Shown: positions 29,535 to 40,085, counted from the first letter of the stretch. The stretch is DNA of 64,000 nt from Bactericera cockerelli (GCA_024516035.1 CM044957.1:62001-126000), one strand, 5' to 3'. A program made the numbers and translations. The notes: generated by a model not told the origin, from the sequence alone.

Positions 29535-32500
29535 ATGGATATTCCCAAAATAAGAATAGCGTTCTGTACAATATGTAATGAACATTATAGTTTTACAAGT
29601 GATGCTCAAAGGAAGGAACATTTTAACTCTGTACGGCATCAAAGAAACATTTTCAACAGCTACCCTGACAATGTTACATTACTAGAGTCTGCCTTTTCAA
29701 ATAACATTAGAACATATTTTGTCAAAAATGTTATTTACAAAGACACAAATCAATTTCTTCAAGAGTTTGTGAAAGACAAAATAATGGAGTTGAAGGATGA
29801 GATTTTGAGAAATTATCAAAGTTTTAAATTTTCGGCTCGATTATTTGTTTTTTTCAAACAAATCACCAAAAAAGACGAAATTAAACTTGCTTCGTTCAAA
29901 ACAAAAAACCTAATAGTGTGTGAAAGTGTAGACTTTCATAATGTATGGCAGGAGGCTGTACAGAGTTTACTGTCGGAAATGCTTGATTTCGAATTGAAAG
30001 GAAGCGGTTGGACAATGGAATCCATCGGAGGAGTTCAGCTTTCTTTCCTCAAATACCAACCAATTCGCTGTGGAACCTTTATTGAGACTCCGGATTTTCT
30101 TCAGAAAAAACGACAAACTGTATTTAATGTCAAAATCAACGACAACTATTGCTTTAAATATTCAATGTTGGTAAAGTTTATTTCCGATTGGAAAAAACGT
30201 AGATATAAGGAAAACTATAGAGATCTTGACAGTAAATACAATTGGTCGGGATTATCGTGGCCAGTTAAAATTGACGAGCTCGATATTTTCGAAGGTAACA
30301 ATCCGGGTGTAGCAGTAAATGTTTACGTAGTCGATAGAAACAAAGTGATCCAACCGTTTCGCATTTCCAGAGTTGATAATGTCCACAGTTCGAATGATTT
30401 ACTTTTGCTTAGAAATGGTGACGTTTCACACTTTACATATATAAATAATTTCAATGAATTAATGCGTCATACGCTACCGGCAACATTGGAAAATAAAAGT
30501 CGAATTAAATTTTTTGTCTGCAAAATCTGTCTATCCATTTTTCTCATTGAAAAACATTTTCATGAGCATCAATGTGATGGACAGCAAATCGCGGATAGAT
30601 TACCTTTCACTCTCGACAGTGTTCCATCATTTCTACGGAGAAGTAAACATTTGCATACCTTTGAGCATGGACTTGATAGTTTTAAGAAATGTATTCAGCT
30701 CGCTATTGAAAATGTTCAAACTTTAAATTTTGACGGTATACTTGCTAATACAAGTTTAAAGCAAGTAACTTGTTTTGAAAAAAATAATTCCTTCATGTCC
30801 ATCAATGTTCTTGGTGCTGAAGAAGAAGAAAAGAAAAAGAATGTTTTCATTCTGAAAGTTTGCAAAGAGGAGAAGCCAATCCATGTTGATTTAATATTAA
30901 CATGTGATGAAAAAGGCTTGCATCATTATTCCCTCATAAAAAATTTCAACGGTTTTATAACCAGATTTCACTATAAAGATAAAAAAAACTATGTAACCCG
31001 GTTTTTCTGTAAAATGTGTTTTACCGCATTCGGAAATGAGGCGAGATTGGTGGAGCATAGAAATCTATGCGGTAAACAAACTCCTTGTGTTGCCATTATG
31101 CCGGAACCGGGTAAAAACATTTTAAAGTTTGAACATTTTCAGTTTGAACAAAAAATTCCTTTTATTATTTACACAGATTTCGAGTGCATTTTGAAAAAAG
31201 TTAGCTCATGTGAACCCTCATCAATTGATTCATACACTTTGACCACCCAACAACATATTCCTTTTTCTTTTTCCTACTATGTGATTGGACCCAATACAAA
31301 CAAGTTGGTTACATACACGGCTAAAGATGAAAATGAGGATGTTGTTGAAATATTTTTCAAGATGTTGATTGAAGATGTGAAAAAAAATTGATGAGTTTTA
31401 CAAAGAGCAAGTTCCACTCAACCTTTCACCCGATGATTGGCGACGTTTCAATGAAACCACCGAGTGTGAACATTGCAAAAGACCTTTTTCAGATACATTG
31501 AAGAAAGTAAGGGACCATTACCACTATGGTGATGGAAGACTTCGAAAGGTCCTTTGCAATAAATGTAACTTGAAATTTAGAAACGAAAAATTTGTTCCTG
31601 TCGTAGCACACAACTTCTCAGGCTACGACAGTCATTTAATCATAAATGGTTTGAATTATGACGGTCAAAAAATCGATATAATTCCAAATTCAATGGAAAA
31701 ATATGTTTCCTTTTCAAAAAAGTTAGCGACAATCTCAGTGTTCGATTCATTGATTCATTTCGGTTTTTGTCGAGCAGTCTTGACAAATTGAGTAAAACAC
31801 TACCCAAAGAAAAATTTATACACACAAGGAAACATATTCAGTCCGATATTGATTTCGAATTATTGACTAGGAAAGGAATTTTTTGTTACGAATATCTCGA
31901 TAGTTATAGTAAACTGTTAGATAATAAGCTGCCGCCTCTTGATGAATTTTATTCCTCTCTAACAAATAGTTCGGTAACTCAGGAAGATTATGATCATGCT
32001 CAGAAAGTATGGACACATTTCAAGTGTTTAAACTTGAAAGAATATTCGGAAATTTATCTGAAAACTGACGTTCTCCTGTTGGCAGATATTTTCGAATCAT
32101 TCCGAACTCTGTCCCTCGATATATACAGCTTAGATCCTGTGTGGTACTACTCCCTGCCTGGTCTTACAATGGACGCAATGCTTAAGAAAACAGAAGTTGA
32201 AATAGAACTTTTGTTGGACTATGACATGTACCTGTTTTTTGAACAAGCGGTTAGGGGTGGTATTTGCCAATGTATTCAAAAGTACGCCGAGGCAAACAAT
32301 AAATATATGGGAAGCGATTTCATTTCAACTGAGAAATCCTCCTATCTCACCTATTTAGATGCCAATAACCTCTATGGCTACAGCATGATTCAGAAACTTC
32401 CTTTGAAAGATTTCAAGTGGTTGAGTCCACAAGAAATTGATAACATTACCGTTCTAGATCTTACTCCACAAGATGATGTAGGTTATTATTTCGAGGTAGA

Positions 32501-33593
32501 TGTGGAATATCCCAAGGAATTGCATGATCTACACTCGAATTTACCTTTCCTCTGTGAGAGTAAGAAATCTCCATCGTCCAATGCTCACAAACTGCTCACC
32601 ACTTTGGAGAATAAAAATAATTACGTTGTTCATTATTTAACCCTGAAACAGGCTCTTGAGCATGGCCTGAAACTTGTAAAAATTCATAGAGGAATAAAAT
32701 TCACTCAAAGCAACTATTTAGCTCCGTACATTAATCTGAATACAGAGCATCGAAAAAATGCAACCAATGATTTCGCCAAAGATTTCTTCAAATTGGCCAA
32801 CAACGCCCTCTACGGGAAATTAATCGAAGGTGTGCGTAAAAGGATTAATGTACGGTTAGAAACAGAATGGAGGCTATCCAGAAAACGTATTTCAAGTCCA
32901 TTTTTCGAAGATTTTAAAATATTGAAAGAAAATCTCGTTCTCTTTACAATGAAGAAGACGCAAATCCGATTTAACAAAGCAATCTTTGCAGGGGTTTGCG
33001 TCCTCGACCTCAGTAAGACCTTGATGTACCAATTTCATTACGATATTGTACAACCCAAATTCAATCCTGAGAATGTAAGGTTACTCTACATGGACACTGA
33101 TTCATTTTTTTATCAAATTTTTACAAACGATTTATACGAGGACTTTTCGAGCCTTTCCGAACATTTAGATACAAGTGCATACCCGGCGAATCACCGATTA
33201 TTTTCAATTCAAAATAAAAAGGTACTCGGAAAGTTCAAAGATGAATTGGATGGTAAAATTTTGAAAAAATTTGTGGGCATTGCGAGTAAACTTTATTCGT
33301 ATCAAGTTCACGAGGGAAAAGTTGTAAAGAAGGCTAAGGGTGTTAAGAAACATGTCACAGAGCGTGAAATTAAGTTTGAAGATTTTGAAAGGTGTATGCG
33401 TGAAAACATACAACTTTACAAATCTTTTCACAACATAGTTTCAAAAAATCACTGTCTATCAACGATTAAGCAGAACAAACTTGTTCTGAATAATTATGAT
33501 GATAAACGTGTTCTGATGACTGATAAAATTAACACCCTACCGTTTGGTCACTATAGCCTCCAGAACGAGTCTTCAGAAATGGATTTGGAATAA
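29535..33593 (+). pseudogene. PolB: Family B DNA polymerase (protein-primed type), two frame breaks
   Basis: The Polinton replicase; about 1,350 residues over three frames, normal for the family. The N-terminal part (29535-31391) has finger-like Cys/His motifs at residues about 11-14, 329 and 492, and the exonuclease I motif YTDFEC near 548. The middle part (about 31388-31790) has CEHC, CNKC and HNFSGYDSHLI (exonuclease region). The last part (31767-33593) has LKTDVLLLADIFE, palm motif A DANNLYG (32358), motif B KLANNALYGK (about 32796) and motif C YMDTDSF (33087), all intact. Break one is at a run of eight A (31380-31387). Break two coincides with a tandem 8-bp duplication, GATTCATT twice (31744-31759), a true slippage-type lesion unless assembly is wrong. 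Confidence 0.93.
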
Positions 33594-33735
33594 ATGTATA
33601 TTATTTTTTTTACTTTGATTTAAGTTAAGTATAAAAACAATGTTCCCATGTATTTTCATATCTATTACTAGTTTATCACTCCAACAAGTGACATCAAATA
33701 TATCGCTAAAGTAATTTTATTCTTTTTAAATAAAA

Positions 33736-34431
33736 ATGGAAAATACATTTATCGCTGACATTCAGTTTTTTCGTGGCAATGAAAAAGAAGTTATTGTGAA
33801 GAGTTTTTCATTCAATAAACTTTTTGATAATGACTTTGTGCAACATTTTGTGTTCAAACCACCCTATGAATTTACCAAGTTAAATTTACTCCGTAGACGA
33901 GAAGCTGCTAATGTTACGCTAAATTATCATCATTTGAATTGGGATGATGGTTTCATTGATTATGATCAAGCAGTGAATATTATTCGATCATCTTTGTGTA
34001 ACGCAACCGAAGTCATTGTCAAGGGTCTAGAAAAAGAAAAATATTTGAATTCTATTTTGTCCAGAAAATTATGCTACAACATTGAAAATTTAGATTGTCC
34101 CAACTTGAAATTATTGAAAGTTAACTTGTCTCTGCAAAACCCTCTTCCTCCAGTATCAAGTATAAATGTAATCGCCATGAAACATTGGTTCAGTGAATTA
34201 TTGAAAAATACATTAACCTTGTCCAATGAAGCGATTGGAAAATTTCAAGAATATGGTTTCTTCTTGTTGAGACCGAGAGATTTATATTTTTTACCTGTAA
34301 ATTTTTTCATTTACGCTCTTGGTCAAGATACTTTGGAAAATAATTCCTACCGACTAGCGCCTCATATTGTACAGAACCCTTATTTTAAGAAATATATTTG
34401 TAATGATAGTGGATACGACACTGTAAATTAA
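33736..34431 (+). CDS. Conserved Polinton-associated protein (231 aa)
   Basis: A 231-residue clean frame from ATG 33736, right after PolB. Patterns: FIADIQFFRG at the start, HFVFKPPYEF, YHHLNWDDGFIDYDQAV, EVIVKGLEKEKYL, ENLDCPNLKLLK and a later WFSELL. I recall the same series of motifs in an insect protein family linked to Polintons and sometimes found as stand-alone genes. The early DIQ and the HLNW-D-G pattern hint at a degenerate RNase H-fold/DnaQ-like exonuclease, but that is weak. The function is unknown. Confidence 0.65.
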   Translation: MENTFIADIQFFRGNEKEVIVKSFSFNKLFDNDFVQHFVFKPPYEFTKLNLLRRREAANVTLNYHHLNWDDGFIDYDQAVNIIRSSLCNATEVIVKGLEKEKYLNSILSRKLCYNIENLDCPNLKLLKVNLSLQNPLPPVSSINVIAMKHWFSELLKNTLTLSNEAIGKFQEYGFFLLRPRDLYFLPVNFFIYALGQDTLENNSYRLAPHIVQNPYFKKYICNDSGYDTVN

Positions 34432-34666
34432 TGTTTTCTCTCTTATTTGTTTTTTTCCATACCCAGTTATAAATGTATATTTTCTGATTTCTCATGCCTA
34501 TTTCTATTATGTTTAGATAAATAAATAAAAACATGTATTTTATCACTCAAACTTTTTTGTACATATATATGTATTTTCATAATAATAACAATATAGAAAA
34601 ATTTAAAATTAAGTTACAATTAACTACATATAATATTTCTGTTTTCATTTTCATTTTTTTCTCCTC

Positions 34667-35614
34667 CTAATTCTGCAGTAGAAGAGAGGTGGTGGGAATC
34701 CATTGATTTTCCTCTGGACCAAAGCCTAAATATTTTACCAAAACCTTATTGCCTTTACGTTGGAGAACCTTTTCTACAAGATATACATCTGGGTATGAGG
34801 TTTTGAGTAGCTCTTGTTCGTAGAAACCACCAGATATTGGTTTCCCATGTAAATCTTCTAGGTGATATACCCTGGGAAAAGTACTGCCCACCTTGACCAC
34901 TCTAAATACCTCATAACTCCAGTTGGCTTCGTAACCTTTTTGAAACAAATGTTTCACTTTGGAAATACGTACAAGATCACCTAGTTTAAATTTACTAGTA
35001 TTACTATTGGCTATAACTTGTTTGGGTTTATTTAAACGTAAAGCTATGAGACTCTGATTTTTCACGTTCACATCTTGAGGGGCCATTCCAATAGAACGAT
35101 GCTTGGTGGCATTGTAGGTAGACACAAGAGTTGGCAAAATGTCCAACCATCTGTACGAGCCAAGGTAATTGAATTCAATCCACATTTTGCTTTTCAACGT
35201 TCGATTAAAACGCTCTACAATGGCAGCTTTCATGGGGGAAAATGTAGCGTAGTGATTAATGTTGTATTTTTGCATTAGTTCACGGAATGGACGACCAAAA
35301 AATTCTTTGCCAGCATCCGTTTGCAAGTGGGTTGGGATCATAGCGGGTTTAAGCTTTTCTAGAACATACTTTTCCATCTGTTTGGCAACTTCAGCACTTG
35401 TTTTGTTTTTCAATGGTGCACAAAAAGAAACCTTGGAGAAACAGTTGATACAGGTAAGTATGTATTTATATCCATTATTTTCTTTAGCATAAGGAATCAT
35501 TTCCACCAAATCAGCTTGGTAAAGATCATGAATATTTCGAAGTAGAGTTCTCCGGTGGGGAAACAATTTTCTAGCCGGACGATGTAACTCCAAAACCAAA
35601 TCACGTTTTGACAT
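34667..35614 (-). CDS. Polinton integrase (RVE) with chromodomain
   Basis: 315 residues, complete. The retroviral-type integrase core shows the acidic triad: Asp in LYQADLVEM (about 35), Asp in LQTDAGKEF (about 100) and Glu in AAIVERFNRTL (about 134). KFKLGDLVRISK marks the SH3-like part, and the last 45 residues (VEKVLQRKGNKVLVKYLGFG, then NQWIPTTSLL) form a chromodomain. It catalyses insertion and the 6-bp target duplication. It is transcribed leftward; its ATG overlaps the stop of the coiled-coil gene in TAATG (35614), which suggests a shared transcript. Motifs are intact. Confidence 0.95.
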   Translation of the reverse strand: MSKRDLVLELHRPARKLFPHRRTLLRNIHDLYQADLVEMIPYAKENNGYKYILTCINCFSKVSFCAPLKNKTSAEVAKQMEKYVLEKLKPAMIPTHLQTDAGKEFFGRPFRELMQKYNINHYATFSPMKAAIVERFNRTLKSKMWIEFNYLGSYRWLDILPTLVSTYNATKHRSIGMAPQDVNVKNQSLIALRLNKPKQVIANSNTSKFKLGDLVRISKVKHLFQKGYEANWSYEVFRVVKVGSTFPRVYHLEDLHGKPISGGFYEQELLKTSYPDVYLVEKVLQRKGNKVLVKYLGFGPEENQWIPTTSLLLQN

Positions 35615-36909
35615 TATACTACTGGAGTGGGAAGAATAGACGCTTTTTCTTCAACTTCACCAATGGGTTTTTTCGGTGTTTTTGATTTTACAAGAGGCTC
35701 CAATTTCTCATACAAGAGAGGTTCAAAAATGAGATTTTTAATTTTCAAACCTATACCACTGTCCAACTCTTCAACTATATTCAACTTGATGTAGTTTTCA
35801 ATTGTCTCATTCGAGATCTTAATTTGTTCTTTTATAGAGGTTATTTCCACATTCATTTTCTCCATTATTTCGTTGCGAAGTTGAGTTATAACTTTTTCTA
35901 AAATGTCATCCGTGATTTCACCGCCTTCACTCCAACATGAAAGAAATGCTGACAGTATTTTCTCAGTATTGATTCTAGTAAGTAAATTATTTCGCAACTG
36001 TTGTAAAAATTTCTTTTTATTCAACTCTTGAAGAAGGAAATTATTGAAATTCTCAGTAAACATAGTCGATAGTTCACTTCGAATTTTTGCTTTCTCTTCA
36101 TCAACTTTTGTTTTAAATTCTGTTTCATGAACTGACAGCGATGATTTAATCATTTTAGTCACTTCAGTTTTCAAACTTTTTTCTTTTGCACTAACAATAT
36201 CCTTGAAATCAGACTCATGACTTTTTCTATAGTTGTAAAATGTTGTTGCGTATAGAGCTTTTTTGTCTAAAGTATTCAGATCTTTTCTCAATGCGTCAGT
36301 CAAACTATGAAATTGCTTATAATGTGCATTTACTGTATTTTTTAGTTCCAAAAGAGGCGTAAACTTATTATCCAACTCCAGTATCCGTTTCGAAAGATCT
36401 TCTTTCACCTTGGCAAGGTCCACATTGATCTTCTGTTCTTTTACTCCAGCCTCAACAATGTAGTCATCAAATGTTTTTTTCAATGTAAATGTTGATTGAA
36501 AAATCTCATTATCCTGTTTTCTGTCTTGTTTCACTTCGTCTAATGCTGATTTCACGTCATTCACATTTTTATCATTGATTGTTTTGTATTCGGAAAAGGT
36601 TTTCTGTTTCAAATAAGTTTTACTTGCCACATCTATTGGTAGAAAATTATTCTTACTGACGTAAAGTGATAAATTGTCAAATGTTTTTCTTTCAACAAAG
36701 TAAGATATCAACTTCTGAACATGTGATTGACGAGGAAATTCTCTCATAAATTTCTTTACTTCCTTCTCAGTTTGACTTTCAATTTCATTTTTGGATTTTT
36801 TTTTCTCTTCAGGTTGTTGTTGTTCTTGAATGTTATGTCTTTTTAATGCTCGTCTTATGACATGATGGAGCTCACTCTCACCAAAATAGTTTACCGGATG
36901 ATTCTTCAT
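35614..36909 (-). CDS. Coiled-coil Polinton protein (431 aa)
   Basis: 431 residues, ATG 36909. It is dominated by Lys/Glu-rich heptad-like stretches (about 110-400), e.g. FDDYIVEAGVKEQKINVDLA and MIKSSLSVHETEFKTKVDEE. There are no Cys motifs and no membrane segment. The N-terminus has FGESELHHVIRRALKRHNI followed by a Gln/Glu/Lys linker. The function is not known to me; long coiled-coil proteins near the integrase occur in some Polintons. It overlaps the integrase start by one base and lies 28 bp downstream of the 137-residue gene, so the three are probably one leftward unit. Confidence 0.7.
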   Translation of the reverse strand: MKNHPVNYFGESELHHVIRRALKRHNIQEQQQPEEKKKSKNEIESQTEKEVKKFMREFPRQSHVQKLISYFVERKTFDNLSLYVSKNNFLPIDVASKTYLKQKTFSEYKTINDKNVNDVKSALDEVKQDRKQDNEIFQSTFTLKKTFDDYIVEAGVKEQKINVDLAKVKEDLSKRILELDNKFTPLLELKNTVNAHYKQFHSLTDALRKDLNTLDKKALYATTFYNYRKSHESDFKDIVSAKEKSLKTEVTKMIKSSLSVHETEFKTKVDEEKAKIRSELSTMFTENFNNFLLQELNKKKFLQQLRNNLLTRINTEKILSAFLSCWSEGGEITDDILEKVITQLRNEIMEKMNVEITSIKEQIKISNETIENYIKLNIVEELDSGIGLKIKNLIFEPLLYEKLEPLVKSKTPKKPIGEVEEKASILPTPVV

Positions 36910-36936
36910 AACTAATTGTTTGATTCTGCATACAAA

Positions 36937-37350
36937 CTATTTATATCCTCTCCTTGTGGGCACTTTGTAGGGGACACTTCTTTTGACGTTACTACTACTT
37001 GTTGTTGCTGTTGTAGTTTGAGGTTGCAAAACTCTCTCCTGCTCCAAGTTACTACTTGTTGTTGCTGTTGTAGTTTGAGGTTGTAAAACTCTCTCCTGCT
37101 CCAAGTTTGGCATTTCGAATAAAAATTCTTCCAAAACATTTCCTCCATTATCGACTGGTACAAAGTTATAGGTTGCTTCATTGACGGTATTTAGATCATT
37201 ATTAGTTGGGATGGTGGGTTTTTTTTTCTTACCAATATAAGGTTTCTGGAAGAGCGGACGGATATCGATTCCATGGTGGGTTAGCCAATACATCAAATGA
37301 ATTGGTATGTCTTGTTTTTGACATTGGCATCCATCAATTTTACAAACCAT
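36937..37350 (-). CDS. Unknown Polinton protein (137 aa) with internal duplication
   Basis: 137 residues. The N-terminal part has Cys residues (MVCKIDGCQCQK) and MYWLTHHGIDIRPLFQKPYI. A 19-residue unit (NLEQERVLQPQTTTATTSS) is repeated twice in tandem from a 57-bp DNA duplication at about 36996-37109. The end is basic (VPTRRGYK). No domain is recognised. The duplication is nearly perfect and in-frame, so it is recent and tolerated. Promoter-proximal gene of the leftward unit; the divergent membrane-protein gene begins about 190 bp away. Confidence 0.6.
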   Translation of the reverse strand: MVCKIDGCQCQKQDIPIHLMYWLTHHGIDIRPLFQKPYIGKKKKPTIPTNNDLNTVNEATYNFVPVDNGGNVLEEFLFEMPNLEQERVLQPQTTTATTSSNLEQERVLQPQTTTATTSSSNVKRSVPYKVPTRRGYK

Positions 37351-37501
37351 AATAGATATAAAAAAACGAACTAAAATTCGCGAACCGCACTTGAGGTCAC
37401 TAACTTTTCAACTGATTTCCAAGCTCAGACATTCAAAGTCACCTTGGATTTTCTTATCTTATCTGTTGTAACGGTTAATCATATAATACCGGGTGGATTA
37501 A

Positions 37502-37512
37502 CACTATAAATA
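37502..37512 (+). promoter_or_regulatory. TATA box before membrane-protein gene
   Basis: CTATAAATACTG about 35-40 bp upstream of the ATG at 37544, within the divergent interval between the leftward and rightward right-end genes. Confidence 0.6.
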
Positions 37513-37543
37513 CTGGTGAAACAAACCGACTAGGCCTTAAAAC

Positions 37544-37948
37544 ATGTTTCAACATGAGAATAGTAATGTTGCTACCCAGTTACTGCTGGCAGCTCGTGAG
37601 TACGGAATGTACTTGATCAGGAGATGTTTGATTTTTCAAAATGTTTCTTTCCTGGATCAGTATGATGTGCACAGTTGGGAATCAAAAGCAAGACATTTAA
37701 AGTTAACTTACGATGATTGTACTGAAATTTCATCATCCAATGTATTCAATTGCACAGAGTACTTGATGGGTAATAATTATTCCATTAATTTCCTGTCTGC
37801 CTTGGAAACATTATGTACAACCATTGAAAATAACTCAAAAGAAGAAGAAAGAAATTGGTTCATTCCAACTATAATCATCATATTATTGATGAGTGTTATT
37901 CTCCTTTTCATTATAATAAAAAGTAAAGTTATATGCAAAAAAGAATAA
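37544..37948 (+). CDS. Single-span membrane protein of unknown role (134 aa)
   Basis: 134 residues, ATG 37544. Residues 1-105 are polar with several Cys (RRCLIFQNVSFL, DDCTEISSSNVFNCTEYL, ETLCTTIE) and NVS/NCT sites that could be glycosylated. Residues about 105-127 (FIPTIIIILLMSVILLFIII) are a clear transmembrane helix, followed by a short basic tail (KSKVICKKE). There is no obvious cleavable signal peptide at the N-terminus, so it may be tail-anchored or use an internal signal. It has its own TATA box and is the last gene before the right TIR. I do not recognise a family. A membrane or cell-exit role is only inference. Confidence 0.65.
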   Translation: MFQHENSNVATQLLLAAREYGMYLIRRCLIFQNVSFLDQYDVHSWESKARHLKLTYDDCTEISSSNVFNCTEYLMGNNYSINFLSALETLCTTIENNSKEEERNWFIPTIIIILLMSVILLFIIIKSKVICKKE

Positions 37949-38177
37949 ATAAGATCTACAACCATCCTGTATATTTTGACTAAATCCACCCAGTATGAAA
38001 TGGCTGGGGTCAAACATCATATGACCTAAGCCTGTCTACCTGAGGAGATAAGAAGAATTTAGTTGCAATGTTAGAACTGATAAAGACCTTTAGTTAGCTT
38101 TTCTAGCTATGAATAAATTGATTCCCACTATAAAAAGAATAAATAAGATCTACAACCATCCTGTATATTTTGACTAA
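37938..38177. repeat. Scrambled TIR-derived duplication near right end
   Basis: A 46-bp segment at 37938-37983 (AAGATCTACAACCATCCTGT in it) is repeated at 38132-38177. Between them, 38047-38116 is a copy of TIR sequence (matching 38309 onwards) with an internal deletion. It shows a past local rearrangement or gene-conversion tract at the TIR border. Confidence 0.75.
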
Positions 38178-38824
38178 TTCTTTTATTACGTCTAGCATCA
38201 CCCTGTATATGTTTACTAGTCAAGAGAGAATCGTTGATATGGCGTGATCACTGGCTGAGGTCATGGGTCAAATTTGATAGCAACTGCCGGTTTGCATGTT
38301 AACAATAGATAAGAAGAATTTAGTTGCAATGTTAGAACTGATAAAGACGTTAGCTTTTCTAGCTATGAATAAATTAGCATTTGACGAAAAAATATTATGC
38401 CGACAGTTCACAGGTCTATGGTTCGAATCCCAAAAATGTCGGAGGTTTTTTTTGTTGTTGTACAAATAATATCGCTTCAACTTGGACACTGAATTGAACA
38501 CACACTTGGTCTTTGTAATTTAATGTCAATCGCTAAGGCTGCAAATCCACAGGTCTATGGTTCGAATCCCAAATATAACAATGAAATATCAGTTCTCAGA
38601 GTCTACAGGTCAACACTTCGATTCCCACTATTGCGTAAATTCACCAAAACACATAAACTGCCCTAGGGGGGGCTGAAATTAAGCTAGGGGGCTGAAAGTG
38701 GTACCAAAAGATGCCGGTCGTCGAGGCGGTTCCAAAAATATATATTTCAGCAAACCAACTTCAGCCGTTTGGATTTTACAGCCATTAGTTGTTATTGCAT
38801 GAGACCCGTGTTTTATACTCTACT
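38176..38824 (-). repeat. Polinton right terminal inverted repeat
   Basis: Inverted match of 21514-22164, ending ...GTTTTATACTCTACT. The tRNA-like segments appear here in plus sense: GGTTCGAATCCC at 38420-38431 and 38559-38570 and a weaker ACTTCGATTCCC at about 38615-38626. The middle one includes CTAAGGCTGCAAATCCACAG, resembling the anticodon arm region of tRNA-Cys. A few small differences from the left TIR are visible. Confidence 0.95.
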
Positions 38825-38830
38825 CTACAA
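38825..38830. other. Polinton target-site duplication, right
   Basis: CTACAA, identical to 21508-21513. Confidence 0.93.
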
Positions 38831-39480
38831 AACTTTTTCGGCCACGTTTGACTGTAAATTTTTAAGCCGATATCAGTCCGTCTAATTTTCTTTGCTTCTG
38901 TGCGCTTTTAAAAGGCAAAGTTTGTCTAGACTAAAAAAGCTCTCATACAATGAAATGGCTGTTGACTAGATTGAAAAATAAGACTGATTTTCAAACCCAC
39001 TTGGGGTCGGTTTTTAGGCGCGTCCGGTGCTGAGGAGCTGCGGAATTCCAGCACCCCCAGTCGAAAAAGAAAAAGAGAGTATTATCACAAGTCCTAGCTC
39101 GTACACAATTATCACATATTTCTAGAATAATTAATGCATAATTATTATGATTAGCATGGTAAACAAACTCAAAATCTTTAGATACTGAAAGAGCGACTCA
39201 ATAAATCCCATTTTAGTCCGGTTTATGTGGCAGCACCTCCAAAACATTTTCCCATCGGCCGCTCCTGGTCGTATGCAACCTCTTTTTAAGGGTGAGGATT
39301 TTTCTGGCACTCCTAACTTCAATTTTTTACGACTGGATGGTCTTCCCAACGTCAGCCCTGTTGAGAGCGCCAACGGTTTTTGTTATATTGTCTCTTGTGT
39401 CGGACAAGGTCGGTACAGCATCGGTTCAAACCCTCCTCCTTCAGAATAGCGGAGCATAACGACACTACTTTCGACAAAGT
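38831..39480. other. Host spacer right of Polinton
   Basis: I see no supportable gene. Short open frames at 39131-39450 on both strands lack known motifs and overlap one another. Confidence 0.4.
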
Positions 39481-39765
39481 CTGTCCCGGTAGCTCAGTGG
39501 TAAAAGGCGACACTCTTTGAATCCAGGGGTTCCAGAGGTCGCGGGTTCGAAACCCAGCCGGGACATGACAAGTTATATAGTATAGTATAGTATAGTAGTG
39601 CTTTATTTAGACTGTCGGCTCGAGACAAGAAGTCCCATCACGCTAACAGTTATCGTCACCACATTTTTACCACATAGTAATACGTATATTGGGCTCATTG
39701 CTGGAATAATGGGACTTAATAGTCCTAATCGGGCAGTATAAATAAGGCGATATTATTATTATTAC
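39481..39765 (+). mobile_element. tRNA-derived SINE family C with internal insert
   Basis: Head GTCCCGGTAGCTCAGTGGTA and B box GCGGGTTCGAAACCCAGCCG. The body is interrupted at about 39575-39660 by about 85 bp starting with a (TATAG)n run, then resumes TTTTTACCACATAGTAATAC and ends in (ATT)n. Confidence 0.8.
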
Positions 39766-39770
39766 TTCTG

Positions 39771-40085
39771 ATAACACCATGTATTGCGTAGGTGGACAGT
39801 GCACTATTCTTATAAAGTGCAGGGGTGCCGGTATTCGAGTATGGACTAACAGAAAGCCGGCCAATTTTTTTACCATTAAGTCAATTAAGGGTTGGGTGGA
39901 AGAGATTGCCAGAGGCAATAACCCCGCGCTTTAGATAGGACATAATGTGTGTGATTATAGGTATTTATCTATTTTTTTTTCTTTTTAATTGCTTATATTG
40001 TTTCAATTTTTGTTTCTTTACAATAATTATTTTTATGTACAAATGTCTTTTTATATCTAATAGATTATTTAATAATAATAATAAT
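39771..40085 (+). repeat. Retroelement 3'-end-like repeat
   Basis: GGTTGGGTGGAAGAGATTGC and CAATAACCCCGCGCTTTAGA recur inverted at about 45838-45895, again next to a family C SINE. It is followed by AT-rich sequence and an ATAATAATA tail. It looks like a LINE 3' end; no protein is seen. Confidence 0.5.

Larger units (their letters stand above)
21514..38824. mobile_element. Polinton/Maverick element, 17.3 kb
   Basis: A complete-length self-synthesising element. It has a 6-bp CTACAA target duplication, TIRs of about 650 bp starting AGTAG, a protein-primed-type family B DNA polymerase, a retroviral-type integrase with chromodomain, an adenain-like protease, a packaging ATPase, and major and minor capsid proteins. 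The size fits the known 15-20 kb range. It also carries a PLA2-like protein and eight further proteins. ATPase, major capsid and polymerase contain frame breaks. The exact 6-bp duplication and near-identical TIRs suggest a fairly recent insertion. Confidence 0.97.

Noticed and set aside
21514..38824. Free virus contamination
   Set aside because: The exact target duplication in host-like repeat-rich DNA on both sides shows integration.
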